A stretch of 64,000 nt of DNA from assembly GCF_900109655.1 (NCBI RefSeq), contig NZ_FOAT01000017.1, positions 1 through 64,000 on the forward strand, given 5' to 3'. Below are positions 42,417 to 51,285 of this stretch, one piece after another; position 1 is the first letter of the stretch; every line of letters begins with the position of its first letter. This stretch comes from Hominimerdicola alba (GTDB lineage: Bacteria > Bacillota > Clostridia > Oscillospirales > Ruminococcaceae). The position numbers were made by a program, and so were the translations under genes. Below the pieces are notes generated by a model that made no database searches, was not told the DNA's origin, and saw only the letters and a list, made by a program, of their open reading frames with translations.

Positions 42417-43895
42417 ATGCTATCATTCGATTTTTCTGATAGGCAGATCAATATCGTAAAAGGTGATAACACAGCCAACAAGATCCGTATCGACAACTCG
42501 ACATCCATCCAGGTTCCTGCGGATATGATCGTTAACGGCGAAGTTATCCAGCTGTCAGGTCTGTCAGAGCTTCTGCTCACAACACTGAGATCCGAGCAGA
42601 TGATGGACAGAGACGCAGTTGTTACATTCTCGTCCAGCAACATTGTTTTCAAGGAGCTTATAGTTCCTAAGGCTAAGGGCAGCGAGTTCCTGCAGATGGT
42701 ACAGAACCACATGAGCCAGGAAATGGGTATCTCAAATGAGTACGCTATCTCTTATACAGTAGTGGGTGAAGCAGGTGAGCAGAATCCCGGTTCACTGAAG
42801 GTACTGGCTACTGCCTGCCCCAGCTCCATCGTTGAGGGCTTCAAGAAGCTCTTCGCTGTAATGAACATAAACCTCAGATCTGTTAATATCGGCTGTAACT
42901 CAATCTCCAGAATCGTTCTGAGTGATAAGTCCAATGCCGAGAAGATGCCTCTTCTGGTTTGCCAGCTTGACAGCAACTTCCTGGGTCTGACACTGTTCGA
43001 GAACGGTCAGATGGCTTTTGCAAGATATGTACCGATCTCTCCTGATGAATACGACGCTGATGACTACGTTCTTGAAGCTCTGAACGAGAACATATTCAGA
43101 ATGGAACAGTTCAACAAGGCAAGAGGCGGTTCGGGTCTGTCAAATGTTATACTTTACGGTTTCATTGAGGACTACAAGAAAATCGTTGATGCTCTGGACG
43201 GCCTGGAGATCAGGGCTTCCGTTCTGGGAACACCTACTCAGATAACAGGTTATGAGAATTTTGAGTTCACTGTATTCGCTAATGCTATCGGTGCTCTTTA
43301 CAGAAGAAACAAGCAGACAGAGAGGATCAATCTCCTGGAAGTTGATCACTCCTCGAGCAAGGATTCTTCTGCAGGTCTGAGCTCTATGCTGACAACAGCA
43401 GGTATCCTGTCCGCTGCTTCTGCAATACTTATTGCAGCTGTTACCGGATTCATCTCCATGAGAGCAGGCAACATCGACAATCAGAAGGCTAAGGTCGATG
43501 ACGAAATAGCTGTTCAGCAGGAGATCAAGGCTAAGAACCAGCTTCTGCATAACAGACTTGAGATCATAAACAAGTACAAGAACTACGTTCAGACAGTACA
43601 GCTGGATATCGATAGTCAGCCTGTATTGAAGCAGGATAAGTTTGATAAGATACAGGATGTACTTGAAAAGCACAAGGCTACACACGATGGCGCAAGTTTC
43701 GATCTTCTTTCCGGTACAATGATTATAAATAATATCACTGTTGAAAAGCAGGAAGAAGTTGAGAAGGTCATAAACGACCTGAATGCTCTTGATTTCGTTG
43801 CTTATGTCGGATATCAGGGCTACAAGGGTCTTGGCGAAGATGACGAGGACGTTGTTTTCGAGCTGACCGTTTATTTTGAGAAAGAAGGTGCTTAA
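42417..43895 (+). CDS. pilM: PilM-PilN fusion protein of the pilus platform
   Basis: 492 residues. Residues about 1-300 follow the actin-like PilM fold (MLSFDFSDRQINIVKG, FKELIVPKAKGSEFLQMVQN, LVCQLDSNFLGLTLFENGQM). A membrane helix at about 325-348 (TAGILSAASAILIAAVTGFI) and a coiled coil follow, then a small PilN-like domain (about 420-490). In most bacteria PilM and PilN are separate proteins that bind through the PilN N-terminal peptide; here they appear joined in one chain. The PilO-like gene starts 3 bases later. Confidence 0.8.
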   Translation: MLSFDFSDRQINIVKGDNTANKIRIDNSTSIQVPADMIVNGEVIQLSGLSELLLTTLRSEQMMDRDAVVTFSSSNIVFKELIVPKAKGSEFLQMVQNHMSQEMGISNEYAISYTVVGEAGEQNPGSLKVLATACPSSIVEGFKKLFAVMNINLRSVNIGCNSISRIVLSDKSNAEKMPLLVCQLDSNFLGLTLFENGQMAFARYVPISPDEYDADDYVLEALNENIFRMEQFNKARGGSGLSNVILYGFIEDYKKIVDALDGLEIRASVLGTPTQITGYENFEFTVFANAIGALYRRNKQTERINLLEVDHSSSKDSSAGLSSMLTTAGILSAASAILIAAVTGFISMRAGNIDNQKAKVDDEIAVQQEIKAKNQLLHNRLEIINKYKNYVQTVQLDIDSQPVLKQDKFDKIQDVLEKHKATHDGASFDLLSGTMIINNITVEKQEEVEKVINDLNALDFVAYVGYQGYKGLGEDDEDVVFELTVYFEKEGA

Positions 43896-43898
43896 TCG

Positions 43899-44693
43899 AT
43901 GAAGCTTAATTATCGTGATAGGATCGTACTTACCGCAGTTATCGTAATTCTGGTATGGGTAGCAGGTGTAATGCTTTTCATTAAGCCCGCAATCGAAAGA
44001 CTTCAGGATTCTCAGGCTGCACTTGATGACGCAAAGGCTACTCTTTCAGATTTGAAAGAGAGAAATAAGGCAGATGAGAACCTCCCCGAGAGGATCAAGA
44101 CTGCATATGCTGAAGCAACTGAGATGACTAAAACTTTCTATTCTATTCAGGAAAACCAGGCTGCTTCCCAGAAGGTCGATGATCTGCTGGATGAAAACGA
44201 GATCAAGAACCTGGATCTTTCTATTTCACAGTACACTCCTTTCACACTAAGACCGTATGAGTACGTGAGCAGCAAAGCTGTGACAGAGATGGATACAGAA
44301 GTTCAGAAATATATCAATGAGGATGGCAGTGATTCCACTGAAGCTATAACTCCCCAGAATGCTGATGCTGAAGCAGGTGAAAAGGGTGAGGCTGTAGCAG
44401 CTCCCGTTGTTATCGGTTGCTACGAGATCACATTATCCTACAAGGGCAAGATCGATGAAGTAGAGAAGTTCTGTGATAAAATGCAGAAGTCTGCCAAGGA
44501 AAAGACCATGGTAGTAAAGGCTATCGACTACAAGTTCTCTGCTGAAACTGACAAAGATGGCAATCCTGTAACCGAAGAAGTTGGTGAGGGTGATAAGAAG
44601 ACCAAGAAGACTAAGATATCTGAGACAGATATCGAGGGTACAATGACTCTTACCATGATGGTTATCGAAAAGCTGCCTGAGCCTAATGTATAA
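43899..44693 (+). CDS. pilO: PilO-like pilus assembly protein
   Basis: 264 residues: short cytoplasmic start, one membrane helix (about 9-28, VLTAVIVILVWVAGVMLFI), a coiled coil (about 30-60) and a ferredoxin-like outer domain interrupted by an Ala/Glu/Gly-rich stretch near 150-165 and a charged one near 225-235. This is the PilO/GspM layout; PilO pairs with PilN to align the platform. Recognition rests on position and topology more than on sequence. Confidence 0.75.
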   Translation: MKLNYRDRIVLTAVIVILVWVAGVMLFIKPAIERLQDSQAALDDAKATLSDLKERNKADENLPERIKTAYAEATEMTKTFYSIQENQAASQKVDDLLDENEIKNLDLSISQYTPFTLRPYEYVSSKAVTEMDTEVQKYINEDGSDSTEAITPQNADAEAGEKGEAVAAPVVIGCYEITLSYKGKIDEVEKFCDKMQKSAKEKTMVVKAIDYKFSAETDKDGNPVTEEVGEGDKKTKKTKISETDIEGTMTLTMMVIEKLPEPNV

Positions 44694-44826
44694 TTAATTA
44701 GTTTATAGCGTTTGGTGGGCGGAATTATCCGCCTGCCAAATCGTGCTATAAAAAATGATTAAAATTTTTATTTTGATCATTTCACAAAAAGTCGGGAAAA
44801 ACCCAAAAGAACGAAAGGTGGTAATT

Positions 44827-47292
44827 ATGAAAACTAAGTTCAAGTCCCAGCGCAAAGGCGCAGTCTTGGCAACAGTAACTGTGGTATCAGTTATGATGGT
44901 CGTTATTATAATGGCGGCTACAGAGTTGGTATCACATACTAATTCCAAGACAAACGAAGAGTACCGGAAAAAGCAGGCATACTACGTGGCCGCATCATGT
45001 TGCAGAGCATTTGTTGCAGAAACAACAGGCTTTGTAACTGATGCTACACATGACGATGCCCTGATCCAGGAAAAGATCACACAGCTGCAGAATGCAATTG
45101 GTGCAGGACCTGTTGAGGTTAAGATCACAAGTGACAGTCACGGAGGTACTGCCGTTGGCGATTCTCAGCCACGATGGAACAATGCTAAATGCGAACTCAG
45201 AGTTGAAGCGGTTAGAAAGGGTAACATCAACTCTTTGAAGGTAATTTCAACTGCTACTTATCTTGGCCAGGAGAAGACAGTTGTTGCTTACCTTAGTATC
45301 GATACTTTGAGAATGCACAAATTTACTCCTAAGGCACTTGAGATCATAGGTACAGACGGCGGTATCAACACACAGTTTGAAAATATCCAGGTATATGGTG
45401 CAACTGGTGCTACATCTATAGATTCTCATGACCAGAATACTGTTTACCAGTTCAACCACAACGAAAACAAACTGTATGGTTCTACGGATATAAACGGTTC
45501 TATGTCTGTTCAGAACAACAACCGTTTCTACAGCAACCCTTACTACTATCCCGGCGAAGATGAGTCAAAGGGCTGTGTAGTAAATGTTTCCAGAAATATG
45601 GTATTTGTTGCCAATACTCCTACATTTGACCCTAGTCAGGGTAAGTCATTGACTGATATGACGATCAATCCTAATCAGGAAGGCTCTGATTACAACTTTT
45701 TAAATGTTCGTCAGGCTCTGATCTTCTGCAGTAACAATGCTATGGTAGGAACGAAGGATGATTTTTCTGTTGATGCTCATGCAGGTTTTATCTATTTTGG
45801 TAAAGAACCTGATATGGGTGATGCACTGAAAATAGCTTGCGCCAGAAAAAGTGATGCTGATACATCAGTTGATGTAGATGGTTACTGGAGCAAGATCCAG
45901 GGTAGTGTTGCTTCTTTTGGTGATGCTAACGGCAATACCATTCATGGTAATGTTTTCACTCATAAAGTAAGCGGCGACGGCTCAAATATGTTCAATGGTG
46001 ACCTTGTTGTAGCTAATGTAAAAGCAAATGTAACAGGTGATGTATATCTCGACGGAGATCTCTATGTTTATGGAACAAATGCTCCTCACCTTACAGATAA
46101 TACTGTTCATCTTAAGCCCGGTCATTATGCATATAATTGTGCAAGAACATATGATGCTTCAGGCAATGTTATAACTCCTCCTGAGAGTGCAAGAGTAACA
46201 TCTCTTCCCGGAGTAGGTAATATATCTTTCAATGATGACTGGTCATCTGTTCCCAGAGCTCAGCAGCCCGAATTTCCTCTGCTTTCTGAAACTCCTTACT
46301 ATTATTACCCTGAGCATCTCCTGTGTCAGGAGGGCATTTCTACTATCAAGAATCAGTATGCTGCTATGTATAAAGTAGGTTCTGATGGAAAGAAAACAGT
46401 GCTTGATACTGATAATGTTAAGAATATCACAGATGATTCGTTCAAGAATAAAGACGACAGCGGCAATTATATTGAGGTTTACGGCGATGCAACAGGTACT
46501 GGTCCCGTATTCAAACCTGATTACATTGTAACTGAAGACTGCTACATCGATTACCTAGATAATGATAATATACTGATAGATGTTGATAAAGCAGGTCATG
46601 ATATTGTTGTAGTACTGAAAAATGGTGGTCATTGTTCAAATAATAATGTTATACTTATAAATAACCCAACTGATCCCGAGGTAGCGGGTGAAGCTAAGTT
46701 CGTATACTTTGTAAGTGACTCAGGTGTAGGTACGACCAATAATGAATATGCTACTTCAAAAAAAGAATCGACGTATGATCACAGCACATTCGTTGCTAAT
46801 CCTCATTTCAGCTTTAGCGGTGCGCACAATGTTGTAATGGATCTTGAGTCCTACTTCAAGAGCGATACTTACTCAAATGGTGATAAAGTTAGGTGCAGTG
46901 GCGGAAGCCTTAACCCGACTCCCGACCCCACCAAAGAGGGACATCAACTTCACTCAAACAACATATTCTTCCTGCTTACAGAAGGCAGCGAACTGTTCTG
47001 TGATGAATCTAATACGATCTTACAAGCGTGTGTTTATATGCCCAGAGCAACTTATCGTACAAGTAATCATGGCAGAAATATAAAGATCTCTCCTGATTTC
47101 ACAAGTACAGATATGGAGTCAGTTGCTATAATAGGAAACCTTGTATGTAATCATTATGAAGTAGAGAAAGGTAACAGAAACGCCATCGTTTATCTCCCCT
47201 TCTCTCCTTGCTCGATGCTTTCGATTATCAAGGGTACCGGTGATGAACATGCGACATCGACCTATATGCTGCAGCGATATGCAGCTTCATAA
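44827..47292 (+). CDS. large PilX/GspK-like surface pilin protein
   Basis: 821 residues from the ATG at 44827 (AAAGGTGG site; the ATG at 44755 has none). The N-terminus RKGAVLATVTVVSVMMVVII resembles PilX/GspK-type class III pilins: basic Arg-Lys-Gly before a hydrophobic helix, but no Glu5. The following 780 residues are rich in Asn, Asp, Gly, Tyr, Thr; the stretch from about 330 to 480 (YFGKEPDMG, NGDLVVANVKANVTGDVYLD) looks like a beta-helix or adhesin. Probably a surface or tip component of the pilus that binds substrate; the length is far above that of ordinary minor pilins. Confidence 0.7.
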   Translation: MKTKFKSQRKGAVLATVTVVSVMMVVIIMAATELVSHTNSKTNEEYRKKQAYYVAASCCRAFVAETTGFVTDATHDDALIQEKITQLQNAIGAGPVEVKITSDSHGGTAVGDSQPRWNNAKCELRVEAVRKGNINSLKVISTATYLGQEKTVVAYLSIDTLRMHKFTPKALEIIGTDGGINTQFENIQVYGATGATSIDSHDQNTVYQFNHNENKLYGSTDINGSMSVQNNNRFYSNPYYYPGEDESKGCVVNVSRNMVFVANTPTFDPSQGKSLTDMTINPNQEGSDYNFLNVRQALIFCSNNAMVGTKDDFSVDAHAGFIYFGKEPDMGDALKIACARKSDADTSVDVDGYWSKIQGSVASFGDANGNTIHGNVFTHKVSGDGSNMFNGDLVVANVKANVTGDVYLDGDLYVYGTNAPHLTDNTVHLKPGHYAYNCARTYDASGNVITPPESARVTSLPGVGNISFNDDWSSVPRAQQPEFPLLSETPYYYYPEHLLCQEGISTIKNQYAAMYKVGSDGKKTVLDTDNVKNITDDSFKNKDDSGNYIEVYGDATGTGPVFKPDYIVTEDCYIDYLDNDNILIDVDKAGHDIVVVLKNGGHCSNNNVILINNPTDPEVAGEAKFVYFVSDSGVGTTNNEYATSKKESTYDHSTFVANPHFSFSGAHNVVMDLESYFKSDTYSNGDKVRCSGGSLNPTPDPTKEGHQLHSNNIFFLLTEGSELFCDESNTILQACVYMPRATYRTSNHGRNIKISPDFTSTDMESVAIIGNLVCNHYEVEKGNRNAIVYLPFSPCSMLSIIKGTGDEHATSTYMLQRYAAS

Positions 47293-47313
47293 TGCAGGAG
47301 GGAGGATCTTATT

Positions 47314-48081
47314 ATGAATACTAATAAAAAAGGTATGACCCTTGTTGAGTGCATTATTGCTATGGCAGTATTCGCTGTTGCCACCACAGGCTTTACAATG
47401 GCTGCAACTGCCTGCATGAAAGCCCAGGCAAAGACTGGCAGAAGGATGACAGCAACTAATACTCAAACCACGAACCTTGAGCATTTCTCAACATTTTCTC
47501 AGGTACTTGATCCTGAGTATTCCAATGTTAAACCAATGGAAGATGGTGTGAACAGGTTCAAAATGACTTTTGCTTTTCCTTCGGTCACTATCGAAAATGA
47601 CCATGTTTATGGTTATAGCTCTAAACTTGATGAGGATTCACCTGATGGTGTTTTTGAGCTCTCGTTCTTCTCGGCTGCAGATCAGGTAGCCCTTGAGGAT
47701 AATGAGTACTGGATAACACTTTACAACTACAGTGGTTCCCAGCAGACATGGGATATCAGCTGTGCTATCCCCGGTGATTCACAGGACTTTGAGTTCTTCG
47801 ATAATGAAAAGAAAAATACCGTTCAGCAAACTTTGCCCAGACATATCTGGGCACCGAACGGCGGTTATATGAAGTTCGGTATCAGGCAGAGAATTGCCGG
47901 TGTCGGTGATCTTAACTCTTGTCTGAAAATAACGAGTGTTGAAACAGGCAATGAAATCACTGTTCCTGTAACAAACAAGAAGGTCAAAGAGGACGAAAAT
48001 ATGTGCTCCATATACTTCGATGGCTCTAGTTTCTTATCTCCTGCTGAGTTCGATGGTATGCCATCTGAATCTGAAGAATAA
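47314..48081 (+). CDS. prepilin (PilV-like)
   Basis: 255 residues. Type III prepilin signal NKKG|MTLVECIIAMAVF: cleavage after Gly, methylated first Met, Glu5 present. The ectodomain of about 225 residues is unusually large for a minor pilin and I do not recognise it. GGAGGGAGG site before the ATG; 12 bases to the next prepilin gene. Confidence 0.85.
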   Translation: MNTNKKGMTLVECIIAMAVFAVATTGFTMAATACMKAQAKTGRRMTATNTQTTNLEHFSTFSQVLDPEYSNVKPMEDGVNRFKMTFAFPSVTIENDHVYGYSSKLDEDSPDGVFELSFFSAADQVALEDNEYWITLYNYSGSQQTWDISCAIPGDSQDFEFFDNEKKNTVQQTLPRHIWAPNGGYMKFGIRQRIAGVGDLNSCLKITSVETGNEITVPVTNKKVKEDENMCSIYFDGSSFLSPAEFDGMPSESEE

Positions 48082-48093
48082 GGAGGTAGCGCT

Positions 48094-50139
48094 ATGAAGA
48101 AGAATAACAAAAAAGGTTTTACACTGGTCGAGTTGGTCATTGTTGCTACGATCATGGTCATGATAATGGGTGCAATACTTAACTGGATCAGACCTATGAA
48201 CAAATTCTATCAGAGAACGCAGTCTCTTTCCGATACAAATGATATCGGTTCGATGCTGATGGACTATGTAGATAATGAACTGAGATATGCTACTAACGTT
48301 GTTATATTGAAGGATTATCAGGGCGTTCCTAAGTTTAAGGGACAGTTCCTGACGGACAGCAGCGGAAATGCAGTATCTCATACCAAGTTTACAAATGCTT
48401 TGATACTTGATAACGACGATAAAGTTATAAGAGGCTCTCGTTTAGCAGATTATGTTGAAAATTCAACAGTATCCCGCAGAAAGCACGCTTATGGCGGTAT
48501 ACTCAAGGCAAACATTACAGAAGATGGTATCGACACAGATAGAATGGGCTACCTTGGCAGTGAGGCTCTTTACAATGACTATGGCTGTCAATTTAATGCT
48601 ACCCTGAACAATCTTGAAAATGGAAGCAGCTGCGTTTCCATTGATATGGAGCTGACAAGACCAAGACGTGAAGGCCTTGACTATGTATTTGATAAGTTTG
48701 GTTTCAACCAGAAGCGTGATGTTGAGCTTGTTAACGTCAATCTGAAGGCAAAAGACCTTATGATAGCTCAGTTATACTCCGCATCAGGTGAAGAAGGAAC
48801 CCTTTTGGATTACAATACTTTTGCAAAGGCTACCAACACCGGAACAAACGGTAATGCAGAAACGATGTATACCAGTGATTCTTTCACCTACATTCTTTAT
48901 ACAAAGGAACCTATCCAAAGTGAAAAGGTTACTGTATCTCTGTATGATGCTCCCGGTTCTACTACTAAGATAACAAGTATACAGCTTGAATCAGGCAGCT
49001 CAATTCCGGAGGGTACTATTAATTCTTGGATCAATATCGGTAAAGGAAAGACTACTGCTTGGGTAGCTTCCGGAAGCAGCTACACAAGAACTGCTTACTT
49101 AGCAATCAAAACTGATAGCGGAAAACCAATTGAAGAATACAAGGAGGAAAGTGTTCTCACAAACCTTGATTTCTACATTTGGACAGAACTTCAAATAAGA
49201 AATGATCCAACATTCGAATTAGTTTTTTACGACAGATTTGATCCCGGTCATGTTGAAGGGTCTGATCCATATACAATCTCGCAAGGCATATGGGATGATG
49301 ACCATTATGTATCAGGTATCCCGGATGGAAACGGTGATGCAAATGGTGAGTATACTTTCGTTGGTTGGCTATTACGGGGAATTGATCCTGCATCTGTTGC
49401 TCCACCAATAGTTGATCCTGATAATCCTGAAGCTGCTGCTTCTGCAAATATGGCAGCTGGATGGTTTGTTAACGGTCAGGAGTACTCCACTTCGGCTGAA
49501 TATGATGCTATCTATGAGCAGAAGCCTACAATAATGTTTTCATTTGAAACTGCTGATGAACTTGGCGGTGGTATCTACGATTTCTTTAAAGTAAGAAAAG
49601 ATTATACTGCTGAAGACATTGGTAAAGATTCAAGGATCAAGACAATGACGGATTATGCAAAAGCTGATTGTCCTGAGGGCATGGCATTTAAGCAGTGGGA
49701 TATTCTGGATCCCGATGATAGCAGTAATGTACTCGGTCAGCTTGGTACTTTAGAACTTTCAACGCTTGATGAGAGTAAAGCATACTTCGTTAAGGCAGTT
49801 TATAAGGATAACAGCCACCCGGGAATGTTTGAAGTAACTCTTATTGTTGAGAAACCTAATCTCTATCACAATGGACTGAATATCCAAAATAATGGTGAAG
49901 AAATATATTGTATTGTATGTCAAGCGGACGGTACAACACCTTTCTGTGATCCGATTACTGGTTGGAGCGGTGCATATATTTCAAGCTTTTCTAATACTGA
50001 TAGTACAACCCTTAAGATCTATTCAAATAAACCAATCAAAGTTAGCTTTAATGGCAAACCTAATAGCGACGGATACGTAATTAGTAGTGATTGTACTTTG
50101 ACGTATAATGATGATACTCAAACATTTTCAAAAAGTTAA
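48094..50139 (+). CDS. giant prepilin with multi-domain ectodomain
   Basis: 681 residues. The prepilin signal NNKKG|FTLVELVIVATIMVM is textbook, with Glu5. A helix and a PilW-like region (about 35-190) are followed by several beta-rich segments; around 400-440 and 520-590 there are phrases like YTFVGWLLRGID and MAFKQWDILDPDD - YFVKAVYKD that recall InlB/Listeria-Bacteroides-type surface repeats. Ordinary pilins have 120-200 residues. It is likely a tip adhesin carried by the pilus. Last gene of the plus-strand run; an inverted repeat AAGCGGCTGA/TCAGCCGCTT (50160-50181) lies just behind. Confidence 0.8.
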   Translation: MKKNNKKGFTLVELVIVATIMVMIMGAILNWIRPMNKFYQRTQSLSDTNDIGSMLMDYVDNELRYATNVVILKDYQGVPKFKGQFLTDSSGNAVSHTKFTNALILDNDDKVIRGSRLADYVENSTVSRRKHAYGGILKANITEDGIDTDRMGYLGSEALYNDYGCQFNATLNNLENGSSCVSIDMELTRPRREGLDYVFDKFGFNQKRDVELVNVNLKAKDLMIAQLYSASGEEGTLLDYNTFAKATNTGTNGNAETMYTSDSFTYILYTKEPIQSEKVTVSLYDAPGSTTKITSIQLESGSSIPEGTINSWINIGKGKTTAWVASGSSYTRTAYLAIKTDSGKPIEEYKEESVLTNLDFYIWTELQIRNDPTFELVFYDRFDPGHVEGSDPYTISQGIWDDDHYVSGIPDGNGDANGEYTFVGWLLRGIDPASVAPPIVDPDNPEAAASANMAAGWFVNGQEYSTSAEYDAIYEQKPTIMFSFETADELGGGIYDFFKVRKDYTAEDIGKDSRIKTMTDYAKADCPEGMAFKQWDILDPDDSSNVLGQLGTLELSTLDESKAYFVKAVYKDNSHPGMFEVTLIVEKPNLYHNGLNIQNNGEEIYCIVCQADGTTPFCDPITGWSGAYISSFSNTDSTTLKIYSNKPIKVSFNGKPNSDGYVISSDCTLTYNDDTQTFSKS

Positions 50140-50262
50140 TTGATAATCGTTAAATTCACAAGCGGCTGATCTCAGCCGCTTGCTGAAAAGATTTCCGCAG
50201 GTCTTCCTGCGGGAACCTTTTGAGCAAAATGTGAAAAGCTCATAAAAAAGGGCAAAAAAATA

Positions 50263-50290
50263 CCGCTGAATAATTCAGCGGATATTTTTG
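50263..50290. terminator. bidirectional terminator between pilin genes and prepilin peptidase
   Basis: CCGCTGAA (50263-50270), loop TAA, TTCAGCGG (50274-50281). Plus strand is followed by ATATTTTT, minus strand by TATTTTTTT. Confidence 0.85.
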
Positions 50291-50296
50291 AGTTTA

Positions 50297-51130
50297 TTAA
50301 AGGATATTCGCGATGACCATAGCAGTTTCTTCCAGTGTTTCGTCGAGACCTGTGAAATGTACATAGAAATCTGCGATGGCGTCACCGTAAAGGGCTGCAA
50401 CTGCAATGCCTAATGCGAGGTAAGGTCCGAAAGCAAACACTGAACTGCCGTTTGTGTGTTTCAGTATTATTCCGACTATCGAGCCTGACACAAGAGCTAT
50501 CAGCATGGCGATAAGGACATTCGGCACTCCGAGGAAAAGCCCCGCAGCTGCCATCAGGTACACATCTCCCATTCCCATGGCTTTTTCATGGCTCGCAAGA
50601 GAGATCACAAGCAGCGGTATGCTGATAACAAATGCACCGATGATCATTGATTTCAGGGTTATGTTGCTTTCATTACGGCAGAATATGTACTTCGGTATCG
50701 CAAGTGCACCAATGAAAACCACTACCCATGTGTTGATCAGCTGTGTGTCCCAGTCCATAAAGAATACCACTATCAAGGCTGATGTCATCAGCGAAACGAT
50801 AGCTGCGTAAAGCGGATGGGATATAACATCAAAATGCAGGAAGATGATGAGGTAGCAGATCCCGTTGAGCAGTTCGACTACCGTGTATCTGGGCGAGATC
50901 TTAGCACCGCAGGCATGACATTTGCCGCGCAGCAGACACCAGCTTACAACAGGTATCAGATCACGTTTCCTGATGGGTGTGCCGCAGGTCATGCAGTGAG
51001 AATTGCTTTTTATCAAGCTCTCACCAAGTGGCAGACGGTAAATACACACGTTCAGAAAGCTGCCGATGCATATGCCAAAGATAAAAACGAACACGTATAC
51101 TATAATAAGATAGAGTGTTTCGGTATTCAC
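50297..51130 (-). CDS. pilD: prepilin peptidase / N-methyltransferase
   Basis: 277 residues with about seven to eight membrane helices. N-terminal DiS_P_DiS domain: GSFLNVCIYRLPLGES and two CxxC pairs (CMTCG, CHACG) that bind zinc. The aspartyl protease residues are the Asp in FFMDWDTQLIN and the GxGD motif MGMGDVYL. It removes the leader of the prepilins encoded alongside and methylates their new N-terminus. It is transcribed alone on the minus strand, its promoter at 51186-51214. Confidence 0.93.
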   Translation of the reverse strand: MNTETLYLIIVYVFVFIFGICIGSFLNVCIYRLPLGESLIKSNSHCMTCGTPIRKRDLIPVVSWCLLRGKCHACGAKISPRYTVVELLNGICYLIIFLHFDVISHPLYAAIVSLMTSALIVVFFMDWDTQLINTWVVVFIGALAIPKYIFCRNESNITLKSMIIGAFVISIPLLVISLASHEKAMGMGDVYLMAAAGLFLGVPNVLIAMLIALVSGSIVGIILKHTNGSSVFAFGPYLALGIAVAALYGDAIADFYVHFTGLDETLEETAMVIANIL

Positions 51131-51185
51131 CTTTGATCTCCTCCTTTCTTTAAAAAATTGATATGCATTCGCATTTCATAAATAT

Positions 51186-51214
51186 ATTTTACCACAATTT
51201 TACGAGAATTACAA
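51186..51214 (-). promoter_or_regulatory. promoter of pilD
   Basis: Minus strand: TTGTAA (51209-51214), 17-base spacer, TAAAAT (51186-51191), extended TGG. Confidence 0.65.
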
Positions 51215-51285
51215 GAGGTATTAATAATTTAAGAATTTATTCAAAAATTTATTTTTCCGCATGAGTCGGAGATAGGAGCGTATCT

